DNA of 64,000 nt, taken from positions 926,356 through 990,355 of the forward strand of contig NZ_LN648875.1 in assembly GCF_000826185.2 (NCBI RefSeq). Reading direction: 5' to 3'. Under the pieces are notes generated by a model. That model ran no database searches. It saw nothing but the letters and a program-made list of their open reading frames with translations, and was not told the DNA's origin. A program made the translations under genes and the position numbers. The stretch is from Microbacterium gorillae. Its GTDB lineage: Bacteria; Actinomycetota; Actinomycetes; Actinomycetales; Microbacteriaceae. Shown here one piece after another: positions 50,792-59,984 of this stretch. Within the stretch, counting starts at the first letter, position 1; every line of letters begins with the position of its first letter.

Positions 50792-51391
50792 CCAGATCGG
50801 CGACAGCACCGCCACCCGACGATGGCCGTAGTTGGCCACCGCGGACGCCATCAGCCGCGCGTTGTCCTCCTCGTCATACGAGATCGAGTAGATGTCGGGA
50901 TGCTGCTCCGGACGGCCCACCACGACGACGGGCAACCGCGACGTCAGTGGCGCGATGAGTTCGCTCGAGAGCAGGCCGGTCGAGATGATCAGTCCGGCCA
51001 CCCGCAACCCGATCAGCCGATCGAGCGCTGCACGCTCGTGCGTCTCGCCCTCCTCGGTGTCCGGAACGGCGGAGATCATATGCAGTCGTGAGCGGGAGAC
51101 CTCCCGCTGGATCACGCTGTGAAGCAGGGCATATGCAGGGACGCGGGGGTCGCGCAGCAGCAGTCCGAGCATGTCCGAGGAACGCGACGCGAGCGACTGC
51201 GCCATGACGTTCGGAACGTACCCCAAGCGATCGACGGCATCCAGGACGGACCGTCGCACCGCGGCCGACACGTTCGTGCTCCCGCTGAGCACACGGGAGA
51301 CGGTCGCCCGCGAGACCTTCGCCGCCTGCGCGACCGCTTCCATGGTCGCGGGAGCAGATGCAGCAGAGTCGCCCGCGGGCCCCGAGGTCAT
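50348..51391 (-). CDS. LacI-family regulator, C-terminus disrupted
   Basis: A LacI/GalR regulator: HTH (TMEAVAQAAKVSRATVSRVLSG), hinge, and sensor domain with SDHRLIRFLTEAKRAGLRVPEDLSVTGWD. As written, the frame goes out of register after IPIEAAA and ends in a nonsense tail (347 residues); the real C-terminus is at 50031. The intact gene would be 344 residues, 50031-51391 less 326 bp. The ATG is 9 nt after GATAAT, without a ribosome-binding site. It follows the GDPD gene on the same strand, so it probably regulates the GDPD/ABC operon. Confidence 0.85.
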   Translation of the reverse strand: MTSGPAGDSAASAPATMEAVAQAAKVSRATVSRVLSGSTNVSAAVRRSVLDAVDRLGYVPNVMAQSLASRSSDMLGLLLRDPRVPAYALLHSVIQREVSRSRLHMISAVPDTEEGETHERAALDRLIGLRVAGLIISTGLLSSELIAPLTSRLPVVVVGRPEQHPDIYSISYDEEDNARLMASAVANYGHRRVAVLSPIWGTETIRARLCIDLLRARGVEVVELTANLFNTPDEHCETVIAMARRGEITAAMFPSDHRLIRFLTEAKRAGLRVPEDLSVTGWDGGYDDDGLLGLTTVRIPIEAAAGRAATRRRSGLVCASPFCGGGVGGWWNSRRPCSTRGMSTARR

Positions 51392-51432
51392 GACGCCCAC
51401 ATTATCGCCAGACCTGCGACGCGACAGCGAGT

Positions 51433-52332
51433 TCAGGACCGCGAACGGACCGGCGTCAGCGCGTCGAACTCTCGAGACACCCCAGCCGCCACGAGGTAGT
51501 CGCCGAGCAGCGACGTCCAGTCCGTCTGAATCAGGTCCGCGCCGAGCCGCAGGAGCTCGCCCCACCCGGCATCCGGGTCACCGAGGACCGACGTCTCGTC
51601 GTCGAATCCGGCGAACAGCGGCACGCGGTTGTTGAGGTTGATCGCGTTCAGGAGGCAGGCGAGGCCACGAGCGCGGAGCTCGTCGATCGCGCCGGGCGCA
51701 AGGAACTCGTGAGAGCGATCCGCGGCGATCAGCTCCACCCCGACGAGGTTGATCTCCTCGTCGCCGAACACCTTCTCGATCTGCGCGAGCGAGTGGACCA
51801 TCGGGATGAACGGGTACTTCACCGGATGCCGGCGGAGACGTTCCAGCGAGGCGTCGTCGACGTTGCTCTTCAGCACGAGCTGGTCGGCCATCTCGAACTC
51901 GTCCAGCCGGGGCAGCAGCGAGTCCCAGTACCACCAGGATCGGTCGACGTTGAACAGGACGTCCTCGCCGCGGAATCGCTCCAGCACGGGCGCGAGCTCC
52001 TCCACTCGCGGGGCCGACGCCGTGGAGTTCATCTCGACGTACGTCAGCTCACGGATCTGCGTCGTCGACATCGAGTTGATGTTCTGGTGCGTTCCGAACC
52101 GCTGCGGCTCGAGGCCGTCGTGGAAGAGGAAGTGGTCGCCGTCCGTGGACGCGATGACGTCGATCTCCACGATCGTCGCGCCGGAGCGAACCGCCGCCTG
52201 CACCGCGGGCAGCGTGTTCTCCATGATCGTTCCCGTCGCCGTCCCGCGATGCGCGGCGATCAGCACCCCCCGCTCGGCGGCGAGACGGTTGATCCGTGCG
52301 TTCTGGGCGGCGTATCGGCTCTGACCGAACAT
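51433..52332 (-). CDS. glycerophosphodiester phosphodiesterase
   Basis: A 299-residue GDPD-family TIM-barrel enzyme: IAAHRGTATGTIMENTLPAV (catalytic His-Arg and Glu-Asn), VEIDVIASTDGDHFLFHD (metal ligands Glu, Asp, and the second catalytic His), and a C-terminal IQTDW strand. Hydrolyses glycerophosphodiesters to glycerol 3-phosphate and an alcohol. No signal peptide, so it is cytosolic and would act on imported substrate. ATG 52332 has AAGGAG; the frame upstream is not coding. Follows the ABC permease gene by 14 bp. Confidence 0.92.
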   Translation of the reverse strand: MFGQSRYAAQNARINRLAAERGVLIAAHRGTATGTIMENTLPAVQAAVRSGATIVEIDVIASTDGDHFLFHDGLEPQRFGTHQNINSMSTTQIRELTYVEMNSTASAPRVEELAPVLERFRGEDVLFNVDRSWWYWDSLLPRLDEFEMADQLVLKSNVDDASLERLRRHPVKYPFIPMVHSLAQIEKVFGDEEINLVGVELIAADRSHEFLAPGAIDELRARGLACLLNAINLNNRVPLFAGFDDETSVLGDPDAGWGELLRLGADLIQTDWTSLLGDYLVAAGVSREFDALTPVRSRS

Positions 52333-52346
52333 CGATCTCCTTCGAT

Positions 52347-54143
52347 TCAGCGCCGCGCGGACGCGCGGTCGCGGGTGGAACGTCCGTACACGGCCCACAT
52401 CGCGGTCCCGGCAAGGATCATCACGATGACGGTGTAGACGAACGAGAGTGCGGTCGCGTCACCGAGAGTGCCCTCACCCTTGGTGGCGTTCTGAATGACG
52501 ATTCCCAGCGGCTGGTACAGCGGATGCGCCAAGAACACGGCGCTGTCGTAGTCGGTGAGCAGGCTGTTGAAGTTCAACGCGGTGATCGCCGCGGCGGTCG
52601 GCAGCACCAGTGGCAGCAGCACACGACGGAACGTGTAGAACGAGCTGGCTCCGAGGATGGTGGCCGCTTCCTCCATGCTGTCCGGCACGCCGATGAAGGC
52701 GGCCTTCAGCAGACGCAGTGTGAACGGGATCGTCGCCGACACGAACGCGATGCCGAGGAGGATGACGGTTCCGGTGAGCACGGTGCCGCCGACGAGCGCC
52801 TGCGGCACGGAGAACGTCACGATGAGGCCGAGTGCGAGCAGCGTCGCCGGCAGCACCCACGGGATGTGCAGCAGGTACTCGAAGAACGCGGTCACCGGGT
52901 TCTCGTACCGCTGCACGATGCGCGCGATGAACAGCACCCCGATGACCACGACGAGAGAGCAGATCGCGCCGTAGCAGACCGACACGAGCAGGGGCTTGAG
53001 TGCCGCCGGGTCGGTGAACACCTTGACGTAGTTCGCCAGCGTGAAGCTCTCCGGACGGAGATCACCACTGGAGATCGTCGCGGCGTCCGTGAAGGAGAAC
53101 ACCACGATCAGCAGCGGCGGGATGACGTAGATCGCGAACAGCAGGTACGCGATGGCATGCACGATGACGTTCCCCACCGGCGAGGTGATCTTCTGCTTCT
53201 CCATCACGCTCGGGACCTTGGACACCGAGAAGTAGGTTCCCCCCTTCTGCATGCGGTTCAGCACGAACAGCAGGATGAGGGTGGACAGACCGAGCGCGAG
53301 CGCGAGCACGGCGGCCAGGTCGCGGGAGGACGGCGCCTGCGCGAACGTGAGGATCATCGGCGAGATCGTCTGGAAACCCGTGCCACCCAAGACCTGGGGA
53401 GCGGCGAACGCGCTCAGCCCGCCGAGGAAGGTCAGGATCGTGATCGCGAAGATCATGGGCTTGATCGTCGGCAGCACGATGCGGCGCAGGATCGTCCAGG
53501 CCGAGGCGCCCATCATCTTCGCCGCTTCGATCGTGGTGTAGTCGACCTTTGCGAGCGCCGCGGACAGGAACAGCATGTGCTGGCCCGTGCCGGCGAAGGT
53601 CATCACGATGATCACGGCGAGCGGACCCTGGAACCAGTGCGGATCGATGTCGGGGAAGATCGGGATCAGGAGCTTGGTGACGAAGCCGTTCGAGCCGAAC
53701 ATGAACTTGTAGCCGGAGACCGCGATGACGCCGCCGTAGATGAGGGCGGTCGCGTATCCCACCCACAGCAGCTTCGACCCGCGAATGGCGAAGTAGCGCG
53801 TGACGAGGACGATGAAGATTCCGACGACGTTGACGGTCACGGACAGCGACACCGCGAGGATGAAGCTGTTCAGCAGCGACCTCATCGCACGTTCGCTGGA
53901 GAGCAGTTTCTCGAACGCCCGGCCGGAGGGAGAACCGTCCGGGAAGAAGATCTGCCCGAGCAGGGTGATGTTCGGAACGATGAGGAATGTGACGATGAAC
54001 CAGGCCGTCACCACGAGCACGATGATCACGAGCGGGGATCGCAGCATGTCACGGATCGAGCGCTGCCACAGCCACTTCTGCGACGGCGCCTTCTGCGCAG
54101 CGATGGCCCGCGTGCTCGCGGTCGGTGTCGCCTCGGTGGTCAC
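52347..54143 (-). CDS. ABC transporter permease, fused two-module (FbpB type)
   Basis: A 598-residue membrane protein made of two permease modules (about 30-310 and 330-598), each with six or so transmembrane helices and an EAA loop (TIEAAKMMGASAWTILRRIVLP and SMEEAATILGASSFYTFRRVLLP). This fusion is typical of ferric-iron, phosphonate and some polyol-phosphate importers. It overlaps the ATPase gene by 4 bp and precedes GDPD, so an organophosphate diester or its fragments are plausible cargo; iron remains possible. Confidence 0.9.
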   Translation of the reverse strand: MTTEATPTASTRAIAAQKAPSQKWLWQRSIRDMLRSPLVIIVLVVTAWFIVTFLIVPNITLLGQIFFPDGSPSGRAFEKLLSSERAMRSLLNSFILAVSLSVTVNVVGIFIVLVTRYFAIRGSKLLWVGYATALIYGGVIAVSGYKFMFGSNGFVTKLLIPIFPDIDPHWFQGPLAVIIVMTFAGTGQHMLFLSAALAKVDYTTIEAAKMMGASAWTILRRIVLPTIKPMIFAITILTFLGGLSAFAAPQVLGGTGFQTISPMILTFAQAPSSRDLAAVLALALGLSTLILLFVLNRMQKGGTYFSVSKVPSVMEKQKITSPVGNVIVHAIAYLLFAIYVIPPLLIVVFSFTDAATISSGDLRPESFTLANYVKVFTDPAALKPLLVSVCYGAICSLVVVIGVLFIARIVQRYENPVTAFFEYLLHIPWVLPATLLALGLIVTFSVPQALVGGTVLTGTVILLGIAFVSATIPFTLRLLKAAFIGVPDSMEEAATILGASSFYTFRRVLLPLVLPTAAAITALNFNSLLTDYDSAVFLAHPLYQPLGIVIQNATKGEGTLGDATALSFVYTVIVMILAGTAMWAVYGRSTRDRASARR

Positions 54144-55168
54144 GATGACGCCCCGTAGCTGAGCACGTCGGTCGGGTCGATTCCGACCGTGACCTCATCG
54201 CCGGGCTCGAACATGCGCGTCGAGCGTGCGTCCCCGATGACCTTCACTTCGGTGTCGCCGATCATCGTGCGGTACGACGTGTACAGGCCGTGGAACGACC
54301 GGGACACCACACGCGCCGAGAACGGCACACCGGCCACAGCCTCACCGGCGGCGGCGACGTGCGGCTTCTCGACGCGGACGTAGGCCGCATCCTTCAACTG
54401 CGCCGCACCGGCGGCCCCCGAGGTTCGCAGCGTGTCGACCACGGCCGGGTCCAGCCGGTTGACGTCACCGATGAACGTGCAGACGAACTCCGACGCCGAA
54501 CGGTCGTAGATGTCCTCCGGCGGACCGACCTGCTCGATCCGTCCCTGGTTGATGACCGCGATGCGGTCCGACATCGTGAGGGCCTCTTCCTGGTCGTGCG
54601 TCACGTAGACCGTGGTGATGCCGAACTGCGACTGCAGGTCCTTGAGCTGCCCGCGCAGCTGATGACGCAGCTTCGCGTCCAGGTTCGACAGCGGCTCGTC
54701 CAGGAGGAGGATCTTCGGCTTCGTGACGAGGGCGCGTGCGATCGCGACGCGCTGCTGCTGACCACCCGACAGCGCGGCGACGGACTTGCCCAGCTGCTCC
54801 TCGGTCAGACGCACATCCGCGGCGATCGCGGCCACGCGCTCCGCCACCTCAGCCTTCGGACGGTGCTTGACCGCCAGCCCGAACGCGATGTTCTCCCGCA
54901 CGGTCATGGAGGGGAACAGAGCGTAGTTCTGGAACACCATGCCGATCTCCCGCTTGTCCGGGGTGAGCCGCGTGACATCCTTCCCGGCGACGCGGATCTT
55001 CCCGGCCGCGGGCTGGACGAACCCGGCGAGGGTCCGCAGCGCCGTGGTCTTCCCGCACCCGGATGGTCCGAGAAGCGTGAAGAACTCACCCTCCTCGATC
55101 GTGAGATCGAAGTCCGGGAGCGCGGTGAAGTCACCGAAGGCGACCGTGATGTTGTCGAAAGTGATCAT
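54140..55168 (-). CDS. ABC transporter ATP-binding protein (CUT1/Fbp-type with TOBE domain)
   Basis: A 342-residue importer ATPase: Walker A GPSGCGKTT (34-42), Q-loop FQNYALFPSM, signature LSGGQQQRVAIARAL, Walker B ILLLDEPLSNLD, H-loop VYVTHDQEEALTMSD, and a C-terminal TOBE/OB domain (about 240-342). Powers the permease encoded by the overlapping downstream gene. Confidence 0.95.
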   Translation of the reverse strand: MITFDNITVAFGDFTALPDFDLTIEEGEFFTLLGPSGCGKTTALRTLAGFVQPAAGKIRVAGKDVTRLTPDKREIGMVFQNYALFPSMTVRENIAFGLAVKHRPKAEVAERVAAIAADVRLTEEQLGKSVAALSGGQQQRVAIARALVTKPKILLLDEPLSNLDAKLRHQLRGQLKDLQSQFGITTVYVTHDQEEALTMSDRIAVINQGRIEQVGPPEDIYDRSASEFVCTFIGDVNRLDPAVVDTLRTSGAAGAAQLKDAAYVRVEKPHVAAAGEAVAGVPFSARVVSRSFHGLYTSYRTMIGDTEVKVIGDARSTRMFEPGDEVTVGIDPTDVLSYGASS

Positions 55169-55249
55169 GAGGCCTCCTGGCCGATGCGACGGGCGGGACG
55201 AGTTCGGGGTGGGGCTCGCTTGCGGACGAGCCCCACCCCGGGCGAGAGA

Positions 55250-56326
55250 TCAGCCGAGGTACTCGAGCGTGACCTTCTCGACCCACGCGTCGATGTTCGT
55301 CGCCACGAAGGCCCAGTCGACCTCCTGCGTCTCGAACGAGTCGGTCTGCTTCACCGCGTCCGCGTTCGCATCGGCGATCGCGTCCTCGTTCATCGGTGCG
55401 GTGAAGAACTGCTTCGACCAGGCGGCCTGCGACTCGGCGCCGCCGAACCAGTCCAGGAACTTCTGTGCGGATTCCTCGTGCTTGGTCCCCTTCACGACGG
55501 CGACCGACTGCGCGACCATCGGCACCCCGATCTTCGGGTGCACCGCTTCGGTCTTCAGGCCGTACTGCTCGTCGCGCATCGCCTTGCCCGCGAGCCACAT
55601 CTGGCCCGCGTCAACCTCGCCGGCCGCGATACGGGCGTAGAGGTCCTCGCCCTCCACCGCGCGGTTGCCGTTCTTGAAGTACTGCTTCACGGCGTTCCAT
55701 CCCTCATCCGAGATGCCGAGATCGCCCTTCTCGTCGGCGTAACGGGTGAGGATTCCGCTCAGGACCATCTGCGTCGTGGCACCGCCGAGCTCAGCCGGTG
55801 TCTCGTACCGACCGGAGAGCCCCTTCTTCGTCCAGAGGTCCGGCCAGTCGGTCGGGACCTCGGCACCCGACAGCGCCTCCGGGTTGTAGACGAGCATCAC
55901 GGGCTCACGCACGATCGGCCAGTAGGTCTTGCCGTTGCCGAACTGCTCGGCGTCGACCTTGTCAGCCCAGCTGGGCTTCGAGTCAGCCAGAACGCCCTGG
56001 GCGTCGAGCTTCTCGTAGTACACCTGGTTGAGGCCGAACACGACGTCGGCGACCGGGTTGGCCTTCTCGGCGATGAGGCGGTTCATCACGTCCGCTCCCC
56101 CGAGGTCGACGAACTGGATCTCGAAGCCGGCCTTCTTCGCCGCATCGGTCAGCCATTCCCCGCGGCCATCGGACACCGAGTTCGAGTAGACGACGAGCGG
56201 GTCGCCCGATCCGCCGGAACCCGACCCCGCCGTGGAGCCGTCCGAGCTTCCGCCGGCCGAGCAAGCGGTCAGCGCGAGTGCGGATGCTGCGAGGACCGCG
56301 CCGAGCGCGCGTGCGTACTTCTTCAT
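55250..56326 (-). CDS. ABC transporter substrate-binding lipoprotein (family 1, Fbp/AfuA-like)
   Basis: A 358-residue binding lipoprotein: signal peptide with lipobox ALTAC (Cys22), Gly/Ser linker, then an AfuA/FutA-like two-lobed domain (LVVYSNSVSDGRGEW, VFGLNQVYYEKL, YWPIVREPVMLVYNPEAL). The ligand cannot be read; with the GDPD gene in the operon a glycerophosphodiester is a reasonable guess. ATG 56326 has GGAGAGA; an in-frame codon 45 bp upstream is not used. First gene of the operon. A CGTTCATC/GATGAACG inverted repeat lies upstream. Confidence 0.9.
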   Translation of the reverse strand: MKKYARALGAVLAASALALTACSAGGSSDGSTAGSGSGGSGDPLVVYSNSVSDGRGEWLTDAAKKAGFEIQFVDLGGADVMNRLIAEKANPVADVVFGLNQVYYEKLDAQGVLADSKPSWADKVDAEQFGNGKTYWPIVREPVMLVYNPEALSGAEVPTDWPDLWTKKGLSGRYETPAELGGATTQMVLSGILTRYADEKGDLGISDEGWNAVKQYFKNGNRAVEGEDLYARIAAGEVDAGQMWLAGKAMRDEQYGLKTEAVHPKIGVPMVAQSVAVVKGTKHEESAQKFLDWFGGAESQAAWSKQFFTAPMNEDAIADANADAVKQTDSFETQEVDWAFVATNIDAWVEKVTLEYLG

Positions 56327-56719
56327 TGTGATCTCTCTCCGTGATTGACGCCGTTGACACCAAGGATGCACGGAAATGATCGCGCGTTCATCAACCCCGT
56401 GTCAAGCGTGGATGAACGACCGGTTCCTTCCACGTAAACACCGTTGGATAGCTACTCTCCTGCGGATACACCTCGCCGGAACCGCAAGAGTTGTCGGTGA
56501 ACGCGCGTACAGCAATGCAACGGAGAATGGAAGGAAGGGCCCGTCATGCGACCGATTCCCGGCTCGCTCCGCGCGACCGCCGGCCCTCTGCCGAGCCGGT
56601 GGAGTGCGCGGACCAGCGCCGCGTCAGGGTGAGGGAGACCTCGTTGAGGCGCGAGACCGGGCGGGCGCAGCCGTTGCGGGCGCAGCCGGTTGGCGAGCGC
56701 AATTCGCGGCGGCGGAACA
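56327..56719. other. 393-bp intergenic region without a convincing gene
   Basis: Contains the promoter side of the ABC operon, with an inverted repeat CGTTCATC (56385-56392) / GATGAACG (56411-56418) that could be an operator for the neighbouring LacI protein. Further right is a 28-codon plus-strand frame (56546-56632) with a good ribosome-binding site (GGAAGGAAGGG) but no recognisable product, and short direct repeats of GGGCGCAGCCG near 56670-56690. Confidence 0.5.
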
Positions 56720-57724
56720 TCAGGGGGCGAGCGGCGGAGCGCCCTCTTCCAGCGACGCGAGAACGCCCGCGAGAAGGCCCCGGCTCCACAGCGCCTGGCC
56801 CGGGTCCTGCGGCCCGCGGAACGCGGGTTCGATGGTCATGATCAGGAGCAGGTGAAGCGAGTAGAGGCGGCGCCGAACCGGTGCTGTCCCATCGTTCGGG
56901 AGGGCGCCGTACCCTGCCGCGAACTCTTCCGCGCAGGGGAAGATCGGCACCTCGTTGTTCATGAACGCGGCTTCCATCAGAGGGTCACCCCACAGCGCGC
57001 GTTCGTGATCGACGAGCCCGGTGATCCGCCCCTCCTCGGCGAGCGCATTGCCCGGCCACAGATCCCACGCGACGAAGCGGGGGGTGCGAATGACATCGAG
57101 CGCGGCGCCGTGGGCGTCCACCACGGCGGTGATGCGCCCGGGCTCGACCCCGAGGTCGACGCCGGCACGGACGGCATCGCCGAGGAGATCGGCGATCAGG
57201 AGGCTGAAGGCGCCCCGCCACGTTTCGTGAAGCACACCGCCGACATGGCCGAAGCCGGGCCCTCGGATGTCATTGAGCCGTCGGTTCAGCACGCCGAGCT
57301 CACGAATCCGGGCGGCTTCGTCCACCGGTGTCAGGGTCTTCTCGTCCATGACCTCACCGAGGTTGCGTCCGGGAATGCGGGACATCGTGAACCACGGCGC
57401 ATCCACGAGTGACATCGTCGTGTCCACGTGGTGCAGGCGCGGGACCGGAAGTCCCGCTCTGTCAGCCAGCAGACCGAGCACCGTGGTCTCGTTCTGCATC
57501 GCGTTGAGTTCGTACGTCAGAACCGGCGTCCGGCGCAGGGGAGCGATCTTCAGGACCACCTCGCGACCGTCGCGAAGGCGTGCCGCATAGACGGCGTTGA
57601 ACCAACCGCGTTCGAGCTCCTGGACGGCGTCCGGCGTGGTGCACACGGAGTCCGTGCCGTATGCGTCCTCCAACATCCGACGAATCACATGCGACGCCGG
57701 ACGGTTCTTCGTTCTGCTGTCCAT
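56720..57724 (-). CDS. APH-family phosphotransferase next to the mycofactocin genes
   Basis: A 334-residue APH/choline-kinase-fold protein. The N-lobe has VVLKIAP (ATP-binding Lys) and MQNETTVLGLL; the catalytic loop is AWDLWPGNAL, where the usual HGD is replaced by AWD but the Asp and Asn are kept; the metal motif is VDHERALWGDP. Ribosome-binding site AGGAGGA. It follows mftF by 46 bp on the same strand, so it may be co-transcribed with mftE-mftF, but it is not a known mycofactocin gene. Substrate unknown. Confidence 0.82.
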   Translation of the reverse strand: MDSRTKNRPASHVIRRMLEDAYGTDSVCTTPDAVQELERGWFNAVYAARLRDGREVVLKIAPLRRTPVLTYELNAMQNETTVLGLLADRAGLPVPRLHHVDTTMSLVDAPWFTMSRIPGRNLGEVMDEKTLTPVDEAARIRELGVLNRRLNDIRGPGFGHVGGVLHETWRGAFSLLIADLLGDAVRAGVDLGVEPGRITAVVDAHGAALDVIRTPRFVAWDLWPGNALAEEGRITGLVDHERALWGDPLMEAAFMNNEVPIFPCAEEFAAGYGALPNDGTAPVRRRLYSLHLLLIMTIEPAFRGPQDPGQALWSRGLLAGVLASLEEGAPPLAP

Positions 57725-57770
57725 TACTCCTCCTGCCCGGTCAGGCCGACGGTCGACGCCTTTCCCGGCG

Positions 57771-59183
57771 TCAGCGATGCCCGGTTCGCCACGTGATCAA
57801 CGGCAGCAGTGCGCGGATGCGGCGATCGCGGATCGCGCTCCACCACACGCCGGCGCCGTAGGCGGCATCATCCAGTCGCCGCGCGACCATGAAGCGCAGC
57901 GGATCCAGACGCACGTGGAGGCGGCGCAGTTCCCAGATCGTGTCCAGCGCGACGGCGACGACGACCACGCGACGCGCGCGGCTCGAGAACGGCAGCGCCA
58001 CCATCGTCACCGGCCACCAATGCCGGAGCACCAGAGCGACGCCCTGTCCGACCGCCGCCAGGATGCCCCGTCCGACCAGCCGCCCTGCTTCGCGCGGCAG
58101 GCCGTGCATCGGCCGCAGGCGTGCGGCGACGCGGATCGTCGCGATGATGCACAGCACGAGCGCGACGGGCAGTGACCAACGGCGCTGCAGCACGAGCGCG
58201 GTGAGCACCGCCACCGCCCACGGCGGCAGGATCGCAGGTGCGATGGCATCCGGATGACGCCGCCCCAGGTCGGAGGCCCCGGTGCCGTAGAAGAACTTCC
58301 GCGACAACCACGCGCACAGTGTGGACCGATGCTCGTGCTGCACGGCGGCCGTCGGCTCGTATCGAACCCGCCACCCTGCCTCCACCAACCGCCACACGAG
58401 GTCGACGTCCTCCCCGACCTGCATCGCGTCATCGAAGCCGTCCGCCAAGGCCTCCGCGCGTGCGACGACGCACGTGCTGGACACCCAGGAGACACGGTTG
58501 CGTGGACGCACCAGCGCCGGACGATCGCCGAGGTCGAGAGACGACCGCGCGTTCTCGTACCGAACGATCCAGTTGTCCTGCTCGCTCTCGATGCCGCGCA
58601 CCTGGGGTGCCGCGAGCGCGAGCGAAGGATCCGCGAAATGCGCCAACAGGGTCTGCAGGGCACCGGGTAGCACCACCACATCCGAGTCCACGAACGCGAT
58701 GAACGGCGTCCCGCAGCGCTTCGCGCCGGCGTTGCGGGCACCGGCGGGCCCGACGTTGCGCGAAAGCGCGACGAACTCGGCCCCCGCGCTCGCGGCAACC
58801 GCGGCGGTCGCGGCCGGATCCCGCGAAGCATCATCGACGACGATGACCGCAGCGAGCCCGTCGGGAAGACTGCCCAGCAGGCGCGCGAGCTGGCGCGGAC
58901 GGTCTCGCACGGGAATGACGACACTGAGCCGACCGAGTTCGATCGGCGCGAGCGAATCGAGAACGGGATCGGCGAGTCCCGCTTCGAGGAGGTGATCGGC
59001 GAGAACGGCACTCGCGCTGTCCACGACGGTGACGATGCCGTCGACCAGAAGCGCACGCGCGGCCGGCTTGAGACGCACGACTCGGGTGGGCGATCCACCG
59101 ATCAGCAGCCCCGCACGCACCATCCGGACGTCGCCGCGCACGCGGACGACGAACCCGTCCGGAAGTCGCTTTCCGCTGGTCAC
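57771..59183 (-). CDS. mftF: mycofactocin glycosyltransferase MftF
   Basis: A 470-residue GT2 enzyme with a short N-terminal domain of its own (1-85), a GT-A fold (LSVVIPVRDRP; VVDDASRD; FVDSDVVV as the DXD region; QVGEDVDLVWRLVEAGWRVRYEP as the ED/W motif) and C-terminal hydrophobic helices (about 315-400). MftF adds a beta-1,4-linked glucan to the mycofactocin redox core. Overlaps the mftE stop by 4 bp. Its assignment is firm given mftE, mftD and mftC nearby. Confidence 0.93.
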   Translation of the reverse strand: MTSGKRLPDGFVVRVRGDVRMVRAGLLIGGSPTRVVRLKPAARALLVDGIVTVVDSASAVLADHLLEAGLADPVLDSLAPIELGRLSVVIPVRDRPRQLARLLGSLPDGLAAVIVVDDASRDPAATAAVAASAGAEFVALSRNVGPAGARNAGAKRCGTPFIAFVDSDVVVLPGALQTLLAHFADPSLALAAPQVRGIESEQDNWIVRYENARSSLDLGDRPALVRPRNRVSWVSSTCVVARAEALADGFDDAMQVGEDVDLVWRLVEAGWRVRYEPTAAVQHEHRSTLCAWLSRKFFYGTGASDLGRRHPDAIAPAILPPWAVAVLTALVLQRRWSLPVALVLCIIATIRVAARLRPMHGLPREAGRLVGRGILAAVGQGVALVLRHWWPVTMVALPFSSRARRVVVVAVALDTIWELRRLHVRLDPLRFMVARRLDDAAYGAGVWWSAIRDRRIRALLPLITWRTGHR

Positions 59184-59893
59184 GTCAATACCTTCTGCAA
59201 GCAGCCGTACCGATCGACGGTGCCTTCGAGGCGAGCGCGCGCAGTGGCGATCATCTCGGCGAGGATCACTTCACCCGAAGCCGCCGTCGCGCCCCGCGGA
59301 TCGCCGAGAACGCCGGTCGGAGCAACGGCGCGCATTCCCGCAACGCGAAGCACCCCCAGCAGTTCGTCGAGCGGCCGAGTCTCGCCCGCAGCCATCCGGT
59401 CCGGCCGGACATCGCCGGGGCGCAGGTGGGCCATGACCGAGGTCTCGATCCGCCCGGCGTGCGTGTCGGCCGGATCCGGTGCGGCGGTCCCGCACGGCAG
59501 CCAGGCGACGTCCCGTCCTTCACGCCGCAACCGTGTGACCGCCGCCGCGAGCGCACCGACGTTCCCACCATGGCCGTTGACGAACACCACGCGGGCGGCC
59601 CACCGCATCGCGGAACGCCCGAATTCCGTGATCAGCAACTCCAACGCTTCCGCACCGATCGAAACGGTGCCCGGGAAGTCCTCGTGCTCACCGCTGGATC
59701 CGTACGCGATCTCCGGCGCGACGAGACCGCCGTGAACGGCGACGAGACCGCGCGCGACGGCAACGGCGATGGCGGTGTCGGTCCCGAGAGACAGGTGGGG
59801 ACCGTGCTGCTCCGTCGAGCCGAGCGGGACGAAGACCGTCGCCGCCTCGATCTCGGGCCAGGTGCGGGTGGCGAGCTCATCGTCACCGGACAT
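59180..59893 (-). CDS. mftE: mycofactocin precursor peptide peptidase MftE
   Basis: A 237-residue creatininase-fold metallopeptidase: VPLGSTEQHGPHLSLGTDT (metal ligands Glu, His, Asp), VNGHGGNVGAL and DTHAGRIETS. MftE cleaves the modified C-terminal Val-Tyr dipeptide-derived core from the MftA precursor. First gene of the minus-strand mftE-mftF unit, divergent from mftG. Confidence 0.93.
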   Translation of the reverse strand: MSGDDELATRTWPEIEAATVFVPLGSTEQHGPHLSLGTDTAIAVAVARGLVAVHGGLVAPEIAYGSSGEHEDFPGTVSIGAEALELLITEFGRSAMRWAARVVFVNGHGGNVGALAAAVTRLRREGRDVAWLPCGTAAPDPADTHAGRIETSVMAHLRPGDVRPDRMAAGETRPLDELLGVLRVAGMRAVAPTGVLGDPRGATAASGEVILAEMIATARARLEGTVDRYGCLQKVLT

Positions 59894-59984
59894 GGTGTGC
59901 TCCTTCGCACCCGCACGTGGACAGCAGGGGATCTTGCGCCGATACTAGTGGCACTCGATGCAGAATATGACGGACGGGGGCGAT

